Position numbers and translations under genes: made by a program
Notes under the pieces: model-generated
The model's database searches: none
What the model was told of the DNA's origin: nothing
Seen by the model: only the letters and a program-made list of their open reading frames with translations
Part shown: positions 9,775 to 18,685 of the stretch, piece by piece
Numbering within the stretch: position 1 is the stretch's first letter
Layout: each line of letters opens with the position of its first letter
Assembly (NCBI GenBank): GCA_902556285.1
Contig: CACDWD010000003.1
Coordinates: forward strand, 1 to 38,714
Length of the DNA: 38,714 nt
Reading direction: 5' to 3'
Source of the DNA: an uncultured Pelagibacteraceae bacterium
Lineage (GTDB): Bacteria; Pseudomonadota; Alphaproteobacteria; Pelagibacterales; Pelagibacteraceae

Positions 9775-10536
9775 TTATCTTCTTTGCCCAAATAATCTTA
9801 ACAACATTATAAATAGATTGATAAAATCTAGATATAAAGTTAAAGCGCCCATTACCGCTTTCTTGCCCATTAACTCACCTGAATCTGAAGCAACATACAT
9901 ATTTTTGATTTTTTGAGTGTCATAAGCTGTTAAACCAACAAATATTAAAACACCTAGAATTGAAATCACAAAATACATCATAGAAGATTTCATAAAGATA
10001 TTAACAATTGAAGCTATAATTATTCCAATTAGACCCATCATTAAAAAAGATCCAAACTTTGTAAGATCTCTTTTAGTTGTATATCCGTAGATACTCATCG
10101 CTCCAAACGTTGCAGATGTTATGAAGAAAACTCTAGTCACACTCATTCCAGTGTAAACTAATAATATTGAGGATAAAGATAGACCCATCAAAGCTGCGAA
10201 AACCCAAAACGTAGTTTGTGCTTTTGATGCACTCATCTTATTAATTCCAAAACTCATGTAAAAAACGATACCTAGAGGAGCCAACATTACAAGCCACTTG
10301 AGACCTGATAAATAAATTGCATTGCCCATCTGAGTTAAACCAACAATTGAACCTGCATCGTTAGTAACAACAGACATTTTGAATGTTAATAATGCTACTA
10401 TCCCAGTTAGCAATATACCTGTTGCCATATAGTTATAAACTTTTAGCATGTAGGCTCTTAAACCTTCATCCATTACAGCAGCTGTTTGTTGTGCTGCTTT
10501 TGCTCTATTTAGTATTCCGTTTTTATCAAATTCCAT
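9775..10536 (-). CDS. Bax inhibitor-1/YccA family membrane protein
   Basis: Seven-TM, YDTQKIKNMY, LYLDFINLFIMLLRLFG. Confidence 0.93.
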   Translation of the reverse strand: MEFDKNGILNRAKAAQQTAAVMDEGLRAYMLKVYNYMATGILLTGIVALLTFKMSVVTNDAGSIVGLTQMGNAIYLSGLKWLVMLAPLGIVFYMSFGINKMSASKAQTTFWVFAALMGLSLSSILLVYTGMSVTRVFFITSATFGAMSIYGYTTKRDLTKFGSFLMMGLIGIIIASIVNIFMKSSMMYFVISILGVLIFVGLTAYDTQKIKNMYVASDSGELMGKKAVMGALTLYLDFINLFIMLLRLFGQRR

Positions 10537-10615
10537 AATAAGTAATATATATATTCTTTTACTAATTATTCAAGATACCTTAAAAGATAAACAAAATTTT
10601 AACTTAATATTTCTA

Positions 10616-11650
10616 ATGAATTACAAAAATTTAGGTAATACCGACATTAAAGTGAGTACAATTTGTCTCGGTACTATGACGTGGGGAGAACAAAATACTG
10701 AGCTTGAAGCGTTTGAACAAATGGATTTTGCTTTAGATCAAGGAGTAAACTTTTGGGACACTGCTGAATTATATGCAGTACCACCAAGAAAGGAAACCTA
10801 TGGTGATACAGAGGAAATTATTGGAAACTGGCTTGAAAAAACAAAAAAAAGAGACAAAGTCATTCTTGCAACAAAAGTTGCTGGTCCAGCAAGAGATTAT
10901 TTAAGAAGTGGAGAAAATAGTTTTACAGGTCCAAACTTAGAAACTGCTTTAAATGACAGTCTTAAAAGACTTAAAACTGATTATATAGATTTATATCAAC
11001 TTCATTGGCCAGAAAGAAATGTAAATAATTTTGGAAGACTTGGTTATGTTCATAAGGAAAATGAATGGAATAAATTTGAAGATGTTCTTGCAGAGTTAAA
11101 TAAATATATTGATCAGGGAAAAATAAGATACGTTGGTTTATCAAATGAGACCCCTTGGGGAGTTTTAAATTATCTTCAGTTATCCAAAGATAAAAAGTTG
11201 CCAAGAATGATGTCAATCCAAAATCCTTATAGTTTATTAAATAGATCTTACGAAGTTGGACTAGCTGAAGTTTCTATAAGAGAAAACATTGGCTGCTTAG
11301 CTTACTCACCATTAGCAAGTGGATATTTAAGTGGAAAGTATAGAAACAAGAATTTCCCCAAAGGATCAAGAATGGAGAGAGATTTCGATTTCTGGACAAG
11401 GTATAGAAAGCCAAATACTGAGGATGCCGTTGAACATTATTATAAAATTAGTGAAAAGTTTGATCTAGATATGAGTCAGATGGCGATAAAATTTTGTGAA
11501 ATCCAAGACTTTATGACTAGTGTAATAATTGGGGCAACTACAATGGAGCAGTTGAAAACAAATATAGAAAGTGTAAATGTAAACTTATCAGATGATGTCA
11601 TTAAAGAAATTAACCACGTACAAACAATTTATCCAAATCCATGTCCATAA
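10616..11650 (+). CDS. Aldo/keto reductase (Tas-like)
   Basis: ICLGTMTWGEQNTE, DTAELYAVPP, DYIDLYQLHWP, CLAYSPLASGYLSGKY. Confidence 0.93.
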   Translation: MNYKNLGNTDIKVSTICLGTMTWGEQNTELEAFEQMDFALDQGVNFWDTAELYAVPPRKETYGDTEEIIGNWLEKTKKRDKVILATKVAGPARDYLRSGENSFTGPNLETALNDSLKRLKTDYIDLYQLHWPERNVNNFGRLGYVHKENEWNKFEDVLAELNKYIDQGKIRYVGLSNETPWGVLNYLQLSKDKKLPRMMSIQNPYSLLNRSYEVGLAEVSIRENIGCLAYSPLASGYLSGKYRNKNFPKGSRMERDFDFWTRYRKPNTEDAVEHYYKISEKFDLDMSQMAIKFCEIQDFMTSVIIGATTMEQLKTNIESVNVNLSDDVIKEINHVQTIYPNPCP

Positions 11651-12153
11651 TTAAAAAAATTACAATATTGTTAGGAATATTTTTTATAACTGGTGTTGCT
11701 CAAGTTTCAGCTCAGGAAATTAAAAAAATTGGTAAATATAAAGATTGGGAGGCAATGATCGTTATGGATGCTGACGGTAAAGTATGCTTTGCGCAATCTT
11801 TACCTATTTTGCAAGCACCTAAAACTAATAAAAGAGATGCAAAATTATTTGTAGCATTTAGACCAAACGACAATATAAAAAATGAAGTAAGTGTTACCCC
11901 AGGTTATGAATTCAACAAAAATAATTCTGTAACAGCTGCTTCAGGGAAGAATAAATTTAAATTTGATATTAAAGAACAAGGTTTTGCGTGGATTGCAGAC
12001 AATAAAATCGAATTAAAAATGATCAAACAAATGAGAAAAGGATCTAGAATTATGATCACTGGATACAATCAACAAGGTTCTCAAACAATTGATCATTACT
12101 CATTGCTAGGATTTACTAAAGCTTATAACGCTTCAAGAAAAGCTTGTAGTTAA
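11641..12153 (+). CDS. Invasion-associated locus B (IalB)-like periplasmic protein
   Basis: Signal peptide; KYKDWEAM, CFAQSLP, KGSRIMITGYNQQGSQTIDHYSLLGFTKA. Confidence 0.75.
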   Translation: MSIIKKITILLGIFFITGVAQVSAQEIKKIGKYKDWEAMIVMDADGKVCFAQSLPILQAPKTNKRDAKLFVAFRPNDNIKNEVSVTPGYEFNKNNSVTAASGKNKFKFDIKEQGFAWIADNKIELKMIKQMRKGSRIMITGYNQQGSQTIDHYSLLGFTKAYNASRKACS

Positions 12154-12157
12154 TTCA

Positions 12158-13345
12158 ATGAAATCAAAAAAGAAAATTGTTCTAGCTTATTCTGGAGGGC
12201 TCGATACTTCTATAATTTTAAAATGGCTTCAAGAAAATTATGATGCAGATGTAATTTGTTATACAGCAGATGTAGGACAAGAAATTGATAGAAAAAAAAT
12301 TATAACTAATGCAAAAAAATTTGGTGTTAAAAATATAATTATTAAAGACTTAAAAGATATTTTTGTTAAGGACTACGTTTATCCTATGATCAGAGGACAT
12401 GCGATCTATGAGGGTGTTTATTTATTAGGGACATCAATAGCAAGACCTCTTATTGCAAAAGATCAAATAAGAGTAGCTAAAAAATTTAAAGCCTATGCAG
12501 TTTCACATGGAGCAACTGGTAAAGGCAATGACCAAGTTAGATTTGAATTAGGCTATCATTATTTTGGTCCTAAAATTAAAATTATAGCTCCGTGGAGAAT
12601 TTGGAAACTTAAATCTAGAACTGACTTAATTAATTATGCAAAAAAACATAGCATAGCTATTCCTAAAGATAAAAAAGGTGCACCTCCTTTTTCAGTGGAT
12701 GATAATTTATTTCACACATCAACTGAAGGTAAGGTTTTAGAAAATCCAAAAAATTCTGCTCCTGAATTTATTTTTCAACGAACAGTTTCTCCTGAAAAAG
12801 CACCTAACAAACCATCTTTTGTTACTATTAATTTTAAAAATGGTGATCCTTTTGGGATTAATGGAAAAAAATTATCTCCAGCTAAATTATTAACAAAGTT
12901 AAATGATCTAGCAGGCAAAAATGGAATTGGAAGAGTTGACTTAGTAGAGAATAGATTTTTAGGTATTAAATCTAGAGGAGTGTATGAAACACCTGGTGGG
13001 ACTCTTTTAATAAATGCTCATAGAGCAATTGAGTCTGTTACCTTAGACAAAGAAACTATGCATAAAAAAGATCAGATAATGTCTAGATATGCAGAGTTAA
13101 TTTACAATGGTTATTGGTATTCAAAAGAAAGATTTAAACTTCAAAAAATTGTAGATTTAAAAAGAAGCAAAGTTAATGGCTCAGTTAAACTTAAATTGTA
13201 TAAAGGAAATATTACAATTCAATCTAGAGTTACTAATAGCAGCGCTTACTCGATGAAAAAAGTCTCATTTGAAGAAAATAAGTCATTTAATAAATCTAAC
13301 GTTGAAAGATTTATCAATTTTCACAAAAAAAAGCTTCGTTCATAG
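12158..13345 (+). CDS. argG: Argininosuccinate synthase
   Basis: KKIVLAYSGGLDTSIILKWLQ, HGATGKGNDQVRFELGY, IGRVDLVENRFLGIKSRGVYETPGGTLL. Confidence 0.97.
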   Translation: MKSKKKIVLAYSGGLDTSIILKWLQENYDADVICYTADVGQEIDRKKIITNAKKFGVKNIIIKDLKDIFVKDYVYPMIRGHAIYEGVYLLGTSIARPLIAKDQIRVAKKFKAYAVSHGATGKGNDQVRFELGYHYFGPKIKIIAPWRIWKLKSRTDLINYAKKHSIAIPKDKKGAPPFSVDDNLFHTSTEGKVLENPKNSAPEFIFQRTVSPEKAPNKPSFVTINFKNGDPFGINGKKLSPAKLLTKLNDLAGKNGIGRVDLVENRFLGIKSRGVYETPGGTLLINAHRAIESVTLDKETMHKKDQIMSRYAELIYNGYWYSKERFKLQKIVDLKRSKVNGSVKLKLYKGNITIQSRVTNSSAYSMKKVSFEENKSFNKSNVERFINFHKKKLRS

Positions 13346-13402
13346 GTAGGTTTAGGACAAATTGACATTTGTTTAAATTACCAAAAATTATATCCTAATT
13401 AC

Positions 13403-13861
13403 ATGGAATCAATAAAGAACTGGATGAAAGATGCTGCAAATATTTTATTTGACGATAGTAAAAATGATCTGCGTGCACTTCCAAAAACAGTTAGACTACA
13501 AATTTTATTAGTTTTAAGTTTTATTTGGACCACAGTTTTTAGTTTATATATTTTTTCATACACAACTTTTGCATTTGGATGGGCTGGACTTTTTTTAGCT
13601 CATATTGGTTTAATATTTGCTGTCTACATGACGTTTAAACAATTTCATAAAGCAGAAGCAAAATCAGCTAGTGTTTTCCAAACAAAAAATTTTGATCCTT
13701 TTAAAATCATGGTCATCGTGTTTGTAATAGTATTTATATTTGTATTTTCAAAAGGAATTGAAGTTTTAACTAGTCCAAATCCAAACTCTTATTCAATCCC
13801 TTATGATGGTCCCTTAAAATCTGCAATTGAAAAATGGCTACCATTTAGTAAAGATAAATAA
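13403..13861 (+). CDS. Hypothetical membrane protein
   Basis: Clean ORF with 3 predicted TM segments, abuts the next gene. Confidence 0.7.
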   Translation: MESIKNWMKDAANILFDDSKNDLRALPKTVRLQILLVLSFIWTTVFSLYIFSYTTFAFGWAGLFLAHIGLIFAVYMTFKQFHKAEAKSASVFQTKNFDPFKIMVIVFVIVFIFVFSKGIEVLTSPNPNSYSIPYDGPLKSAIEKWLPFSKDK

Positions 13862-14241
13862 TGGACAAGATAGCGAAAAACTTACAGTTAGCTTTAATGG
13901 TTATTATCTTAATCAGTACTGTTATTGCTGTTGGGATTGAAATGAAAAACATGTTCTTGAATGAATCTGTTACATTAGCAGATTTGCTTTTAATGTTTCT
14001 TTATTTGGAGGTACTAGCAATGGTTAGGGTTTTTTGGAACCAACAATCTATTAGTATTACCCTGCCACTTCTTATTGCAATTACCGCCCTTGCACGATTT
14101 ATTATTCTACAAGGCAAAGAAATGGATCCTACTGCACTTGTTTATGAAGCAGTAGCTATTTTGTTAATCGCTGGAGCAATTGTTGTTTTAAGATTAAGAC
14201 ATAGTGACAAATTAGGTCTTAAGAAAAAAAAATCAAAATAA
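13861..14241 (+). CDS. PsiE-like (phosphate-starvation-inducible E family) membrane protein
   Basis: LADLLLMFLYLEVLAMVRVFW, LARFIIL pattern. Confidence 0.75.
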   Translation: MDKIAKNLQLALMVIILISTVIAVGIEMKNMFLNESVTLADLLLMFLYLEVLAMVRVFWNQQSISITLPLLIAITALARFIILQGKEMDPTALVYEAVAILLIAGAIVVLRLRHSDKLGLKKKKSK

Positions 14242-14247
14242 TTTAAA

Positions 14248-15387
14248 ATGATATTTGAAGCTTCAAGGGCTAAGGCCTTAAATCAATTAAATAATTTTGT
14301 TGAGAATAATCTTGGAGAATATTCAAAATTAAGAAACTTTGATTTTGGACCTGAAAAAAGATCTAATATATCTTGCTTATCACCATATATAACTCATGGA
14401 ATAATTAATGAACAAGAAGTCATTCAAAAAGCTCTAAGTAAATTTTCTTTTTCAAAAAATGAAAAGTTTATTCAAGAAGTTCTATGGCGAACTTATTGGA
14501 AAGGTTGGTTAGAACTAAGACCAAATGTTTGGACTGATTATCTTATCGAATTAAATCAAATTAGAAATGAATTTCGAAATAATCAAAATTATCTTAATGC
14601 AATTGAGGGAAAAACTAACATAGATTGCTTTAATGAATGGGTGAAAGAACTTAAAGAAAACAATTATCTGCATAATCACACAAGAATGTGGTTTGCTAGT
14701 ATTTGGATTTTTACACTAGAATTACCTTGGCAATTAGGTGCAGAGTTTTTCTTGCAACATCTTTATGATGGGGATGCTGCATCAAATACTCTCGGATGGC
14801 GATGGGTGGCTGGAGTTCAAACTCAAGGCAAACACTACCTTGCAAGTGAATGGAATATTAAAAAATTCACTAACAATAGATTTCAAAATATAAAATTAAA
14901 TGAAAATGCACCTCCAAAAGTATCTGAAAAATCTTACCAAATAATTAAACAAGATTTCAATAACCCACAAAATATTGAAGAAAAAAATCTTTTAATTTTT
15001 GAAAATAATCTCTCGTTTGAAATCACTGACTTTAAGGAAAATAACTTTAAGAAAATTTACTTAGTTTCTAATAAAAATGAAAATAGAGCAATAAAACTCA
15101 GTGATAAATTAGTGAAATTTAAATCTCATTTAATAGAAGACCAAGAAAAAAGATTAAAAAATAAATCTATTGATTGTCAAATTATAAATATAAGTGAATT
15201 AACAAATATTGAAAATTATTACGGTTTGTATCCAACTGTAGGTGAAAATTTAGATTTTTTGAATTCTAGCAATTTAAAGATAGATTTTTTATATAGAAAT
15301 CTTGATCAATTGGCTTGGCAATACTGCAATAAAGGTTTTTTTAATTTTAAAAATTATATTCCCAAAATAGTTTCAAGCTTAAATTAA
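14248..15387 (+). CDS. FAD-binding photolyase/cryptochrome-like protein with the FAD domain at the N-terminus and an extra C-terminal domain
   Basis: CLSPYITHGII, YLHNHTRMWFASIWIFTLELPWQLGAEFFLQHLYDGDAASNTLGWRWVAG. Confidence 0.85.
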   Translation: MIFEASRAKALNQLNNFVENNLGEYSKLRNFDFGPEKRSNISCLSPYITHGIINEQEVIQKALSKFSFSKNEKFIQEVLWRTYWKGWLELRPNVWTDYLIELNQIRNEFRNNQNYLNAIEGKTNIDCFNEWVKELKENNYLHNHTRMWFASIWIFTLELPWQLGAEFFLQHLYDGDAASNTLGWRWVAGVQTQGKHYLASEWNIKKFTNNRFQNIKLNENAPPKVSEKSYQIIKQDFNNPQNIEEKNLLIFENNLSFEITDFKENNFKKIYLVSNKNENRAIKLSDKLVKFKSHLIEDQEKRLKNKSIDCQIINISELTNIENYYGLYPTVGENLDFLNSSNLKIDFLYRNLDQLAWQYCNKGFFNFKNYIPKIVSSLN

Positions 15388-15605
15388 AACCAACGAACCA
15401 TCCCAATAATTCCAGCGGTTGCATAAAAAAATTGCAAAAATAAAATTCCTTTATGACCACCTCTATAAGCCCAAATTCCAATTAAAATGGCTGACAATAA
15501 CAGTAGACAAAAACCAAAAAATTCTATCCCTATATTTAAAGCGACAAACAAAGAATACAATATTGCAGTTATAACCCCTGCCCATTCAAATATTTTATTA
15601 TTCAT
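15384..15605 (-). CDS. Small hypothetical membrane protein (possibly DUF6552-like)
   Basis: Short ORF with 2-3 TM helices, overlapping its upstream neighbour by 4 nt. Confidence 0.6.
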   Translation of the reverse strand: MNNKIFEWAGVITAILYSLFVALNIGIEFFGFCLLLLSAILIGIWAYRGGHKGILFLQFFYATAGIIGMVRWF

Positions 15606-16321
15606 AAAAGTTTTTTAAAATTATTATAAAGGATTGTAGAATAGTTATTCATATCTTTCATGTTATCTTTTGCAGATTGATCAAACTTTTCTAATGCACC
15701 AATACCAAGCTGATCTTCCAAAGCTTTTTTATACTCCGGAACACACCCCCATTCATTGACAGTGGTATCTTTTATTTCTATATGAAATTGAATTCCATAA
15801 GCATGATTTTGATATTTAAAAATTTGATACTTTGTGATTGGAGAAGAGGCTAATAAAGTTATATCTTTATTGTTTTCAATACCCTGAACCTCATAAGAAT
15901 GCCATTGTAAACTTTTAATTTTATCAGGAAATTTTGAAAATAATTTATCTACATTTTTTTCATTAGAAAAATTTATATCCATAATACCAATTTCCGATGG
16001 TTTAGATTTAACCACTTTTCCTCCCACTACCTCTCCTAAAAGTTGACAGCCTAAACAAAAACCTAAATAAGGTTTTTTTAGATTAACAACAAATTCTTTA
16101 ATTGCTTTCTTTTCTTCTATTAACCAAGGATATTCTTGTTCCATATAAGTATCCATTGGACCTCCCATACAAAACATTCCATCAAATTTACTTAAATCGT
16201 CTGGTATTTTTTCACCTTCATCTAACTCAATGGCAGTTAAGTTAAATCCATCAGCTAACATTAAATCTTTAATGTAACCTGGATCTTCTATTTTGATATG
16301 TTGTAATACTATTATGTTCAC
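15602..16321 (-). CDS. Class I glutamine amidotransferase (GMP synthase-like), GTG start
   Basis: MFCMGGPMDTYMEQEYPWL, PYLGFCLGCQLLGE nucleophile, YGIQFHIE. Confidence 0.9.
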   Translation of the reverse strand: MNIIVLQHIKIEDPGYIKDLMLADGFNLTAIELDEGEKIPDDLSKFDGMFCMGGPMDTYMEQEYPWLIEEKKAIKEFVVNLKKPYLGFCLGCQLLGEVVGGKVVKSKPSEIGIMDINFSNEKNVDKLFSKFPDKIKSLQWHSYEVQGIENNKDITLLASSPITKYQIFKYQNHAYGIQFHIEIKDTTVNEWGCVPEYKKALEDQLGIGALEKFDQSAKDNMKDMNNYSTILYNNFKKLL

Positions 16322-16340
16322 TAAGCTTAGCTTAGCTTAG
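16321..16340. repeat. CTAAG/CTTAG pentanucleotide repeat (ctaag cttag cttag cttag)
   Basis: Direct reading; spans the 3' end of the DUF2256 ORF and the start of the amidotransferase. Confidence 0.8.
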
Positions 16341-16455
16341 AACACTTCTTGGAACAATATTTTACTCTATCCCAATTTAACTTCCATTTTTTTCGCCAAG
16401 TAAATGGTTTTTTACAAACTAGACAAATTTTTGTTGGTAAATTTTCTTTTTTCAT
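16327..16455 (-). CDS. DUF2256-like Cys-rich mini-protein (42 aa), missed by ORF track
   Basis: MKKENLPTKICLVCKKPFTWRKKWKLNWDRVKYCSKKCSKLS*; CxxC...CxxxC and FxWRKKW pattern; start shares 1 nt with upstream stop (TGATG). Confidence 0.85.
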   Translation of the reverse strand: MKKENLPTKICLVCKKPFTWRKKWKLNWDRVKYCSKKCSKLS

Positions 16456-17946
16456 CAAATTGTATTTAGTTTAATAAATTTATCAGCTTCAGATAAAATT
16501 AATTTTTTTCTATCAGATTTCATTTTATCAAATATTCTTACCATCATCGAAAGACGAGGATTTTTTAAAAAAAATTTTCTATTTCGGTCAATAAATCTCC
16601 AATAAAGACCATCCATAGTGTTACACCACTCACCTTTTTTAAAATCCATCATTTTCATAAAATATGCAGATCCACAAATATAAGGTTTGGTCGCAAAAAT
16701 TCCTCCATCACTAAATAATCCCATTCCATAAACATTAGGAACCATCACCCAATCTGAAGAGTCTACGAACATTTCCATGAACCATTTGTAAACAATTGTT
16801 GGCTTAATTTCACAAAGGTTCATAATGTTGGATAAGATCATTAACCTTTCAATGTGATGTGACCAACCATGATTAACGGCATTTTTAATTGCATAATCCA
16901 AAGGTGGAAGACCAGTGGTCCCATCATACCAAGAACTTTTCATTTTTCTTTTTTGTTTAAAAAAATTTCCAGTTTCCATTTCTTGAGAATAGGACTGGTA
17001 AATTCCACGCATAAATTCTCGCCAACCAATCACTTGGCGAATGTAGCCCTCTAGAGAATTCATTCTAATTTTATTTTTTTTATGAAAATCTAAAATTTTT
17101 TGGATAACAAATTCAGGAGTAATTAAACCTAAATTTATATAAGGACTTAACGCACTATGAAATAGAATATTATCTTTTTGATCAACTGCATCCTCATAAT
17201 CACCAAATAAGTTTGATTTTTCTTTTATAAAAAAATTTAAAAGTTTAACAACGTTCTCGTATTCAGTTGCAAACCAAAAATTATTTGTGCTCCCTGGGTG
17301 ATTTTTAAATTCCTTTTCAATAATAGGCTTTAGTTTTTTTGTATGACTGGTTTCATTTATTTTTGGAAATTTAGGAATTGAAATGTTTTTAGGTAATTTA
17401 TTTCTGTTATCTTCATCAAAGCTCCATTTCCCCCCCGATTGGATTACCATCTGAACCCATCAATATCCCTGATTTTTTTCTAACATCTTTATAGAAAGTT
17501 GCCATAAAAGGTTTTTTTGATTTTGATAAATAATTTTTAAATTCAGCTCTTGAATTTAAAAACATAGGAGTTTGAACAATATTCCAGTGTATTTTTTCTT
17601 TTTTTAAAAATTGTGAAATTTTTTTTTCAAAAAATTTATCCTCTACTTCAAAACTTGAAATTTCTTTTACTTTTTTTTGTGTAATTATTTTTTTTAATTT
17701 TTTTAAATAATCATCATTAAATTCTTTGTCTTCAATTTTAAAATAATCTAATTTTAATTTGTTTTTTCTTAACCCGTCAGCATAAGAACGCATTGAAGAT
17801 AAGAATAATAAAATTTTTTGTTTATGATGCTTTTCATAAGTGCATAAACCCTTATCTTCCGCCATAAAAAATAGGTGGTCTTTTTTGAAGCGGTCTAGGT
17901 ATTTTATTGGAAATAATTGATTACCAAGTATAAAAAATAACTTCAT
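16455..17946 (-). pseudogene. Cryptochrome/photolyase family protein (prokaryotic (6-4)-type, DPRP N-domain) split into two ORFs, 17416-17946 and 16455-17450, by a frameshift at a G7 run
   Basis: ORF1 ends ...GILMGSDGNPIGG|EMEL*; ORF2 continues ...SGG|KWSFDEDNRNKLP; shared GG at the homopolymer 17430-17436. C-terminal motifs NVYGMGLFSDGGIFATKPYICGSAY, WCNTMDGLYWRFIDRN. Confidence 0.88.
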
Positions 17947-17973
17947 AATTAAATATAACTAATAAAATTTTTT

Positions 17974-18684
17974 ATGTCAGACAAATATGTAATTTTTGGT
18001 GCGACAGGTTCTATTGGATCAAGTTTAGCGGAACAATTAAAAAACTCTGGAAACAATATTCATTTAGTTGGAAGAAATGAAAGTGAACTTAGTTCTATCT
18101 CTGAAAAACTTGGATGCTCACATACAGTTGCAGATGTTTTAGAGGATGGGTTTATAGAAAAAGTTAAATCAGATATTTCTGAAATTAAAGGCCTAGCTTA
18201 TTGTGTGGGTTCAATTGATTTAAAACCATTAAGAATGGTGAATGAACAAGACCTTCAAAAATGCATGAAACTTAATCTTTATTCTGCTGTAGAAGCTATT
18301 AAAGGATTTCAAGAAAGTTTAAAAAAAAATAAAGGTTCGATAGTATTATTTTCAACCGTTGCTGCTCAAAGAGGTTTTACCAATCATACAATCATAGCTT
18401 CAGCAAAAGCTGCTGTTGAAGGATTGACGGTTTCTCTTGCAGCAGAATTTGCTCCGAACATAAGAGTAAATTGTGTGGCACCAAGTTTAACAAAATCTAA
18501 AATAGCAGACCCAATGTTAAAAAATACTGCTATAGCCGAAGGTATTGCAAAAGCACACCCCCTTAAAAGATTAGGTGAAGGTAAAGACTCTGCCGCTCTT
18601 GCTAAATTCTTACTAACAGAAGATAGTTCTTGGGTTACAGGCCAAATAGTTGCTGTAGATGGTGGTAGATCTAAACTTTCATAA
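17974..18684 (+). CDS. SDR family oxidoreductase
   Basis: FGATGSIGSSLAEQL Rossmann motif, RVNCVAPS, TGQIVAVDGGRS. Confidence 0.93.
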   Translation: MSDKYVIFGATGSIGSSLAEQLKNSGNNIHLVGRNESELSSISEKLGCSHTVADVLEDGFIEKVKSDISEIKGLAYCVGSIDLKPLRMVNEQDLQKCMKLNLYSAVEAIKGFQESLKKNKGSIVLFSTVAAQRGFTNHTIIASAKAAVEGLTVSLAAEFAPNIRVNCVAPSLTKSKIADPMLKNTAIAEGIAKAHPLKRLGEGKDSAALAKFLLTEDSSWVTGQIVAVDGGRSKLS

Positions 18685-18685
18685 A

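Noticed and set aside
10971-11216. ORF 81 aa (-) opposite aldo/keto reductase
   Set aside because: Antisense shadow ORF.
13362-13395. TTGACA followed by TATATC as a sigma-70 promoter before 13403
   Set aside because: Spacing about 21 nt rather than 17; not convincing.
16869-17054. ORF 61 aa (+) opposite photolyase C-terminal part
   Set aside because: Antisense shadow ORF.
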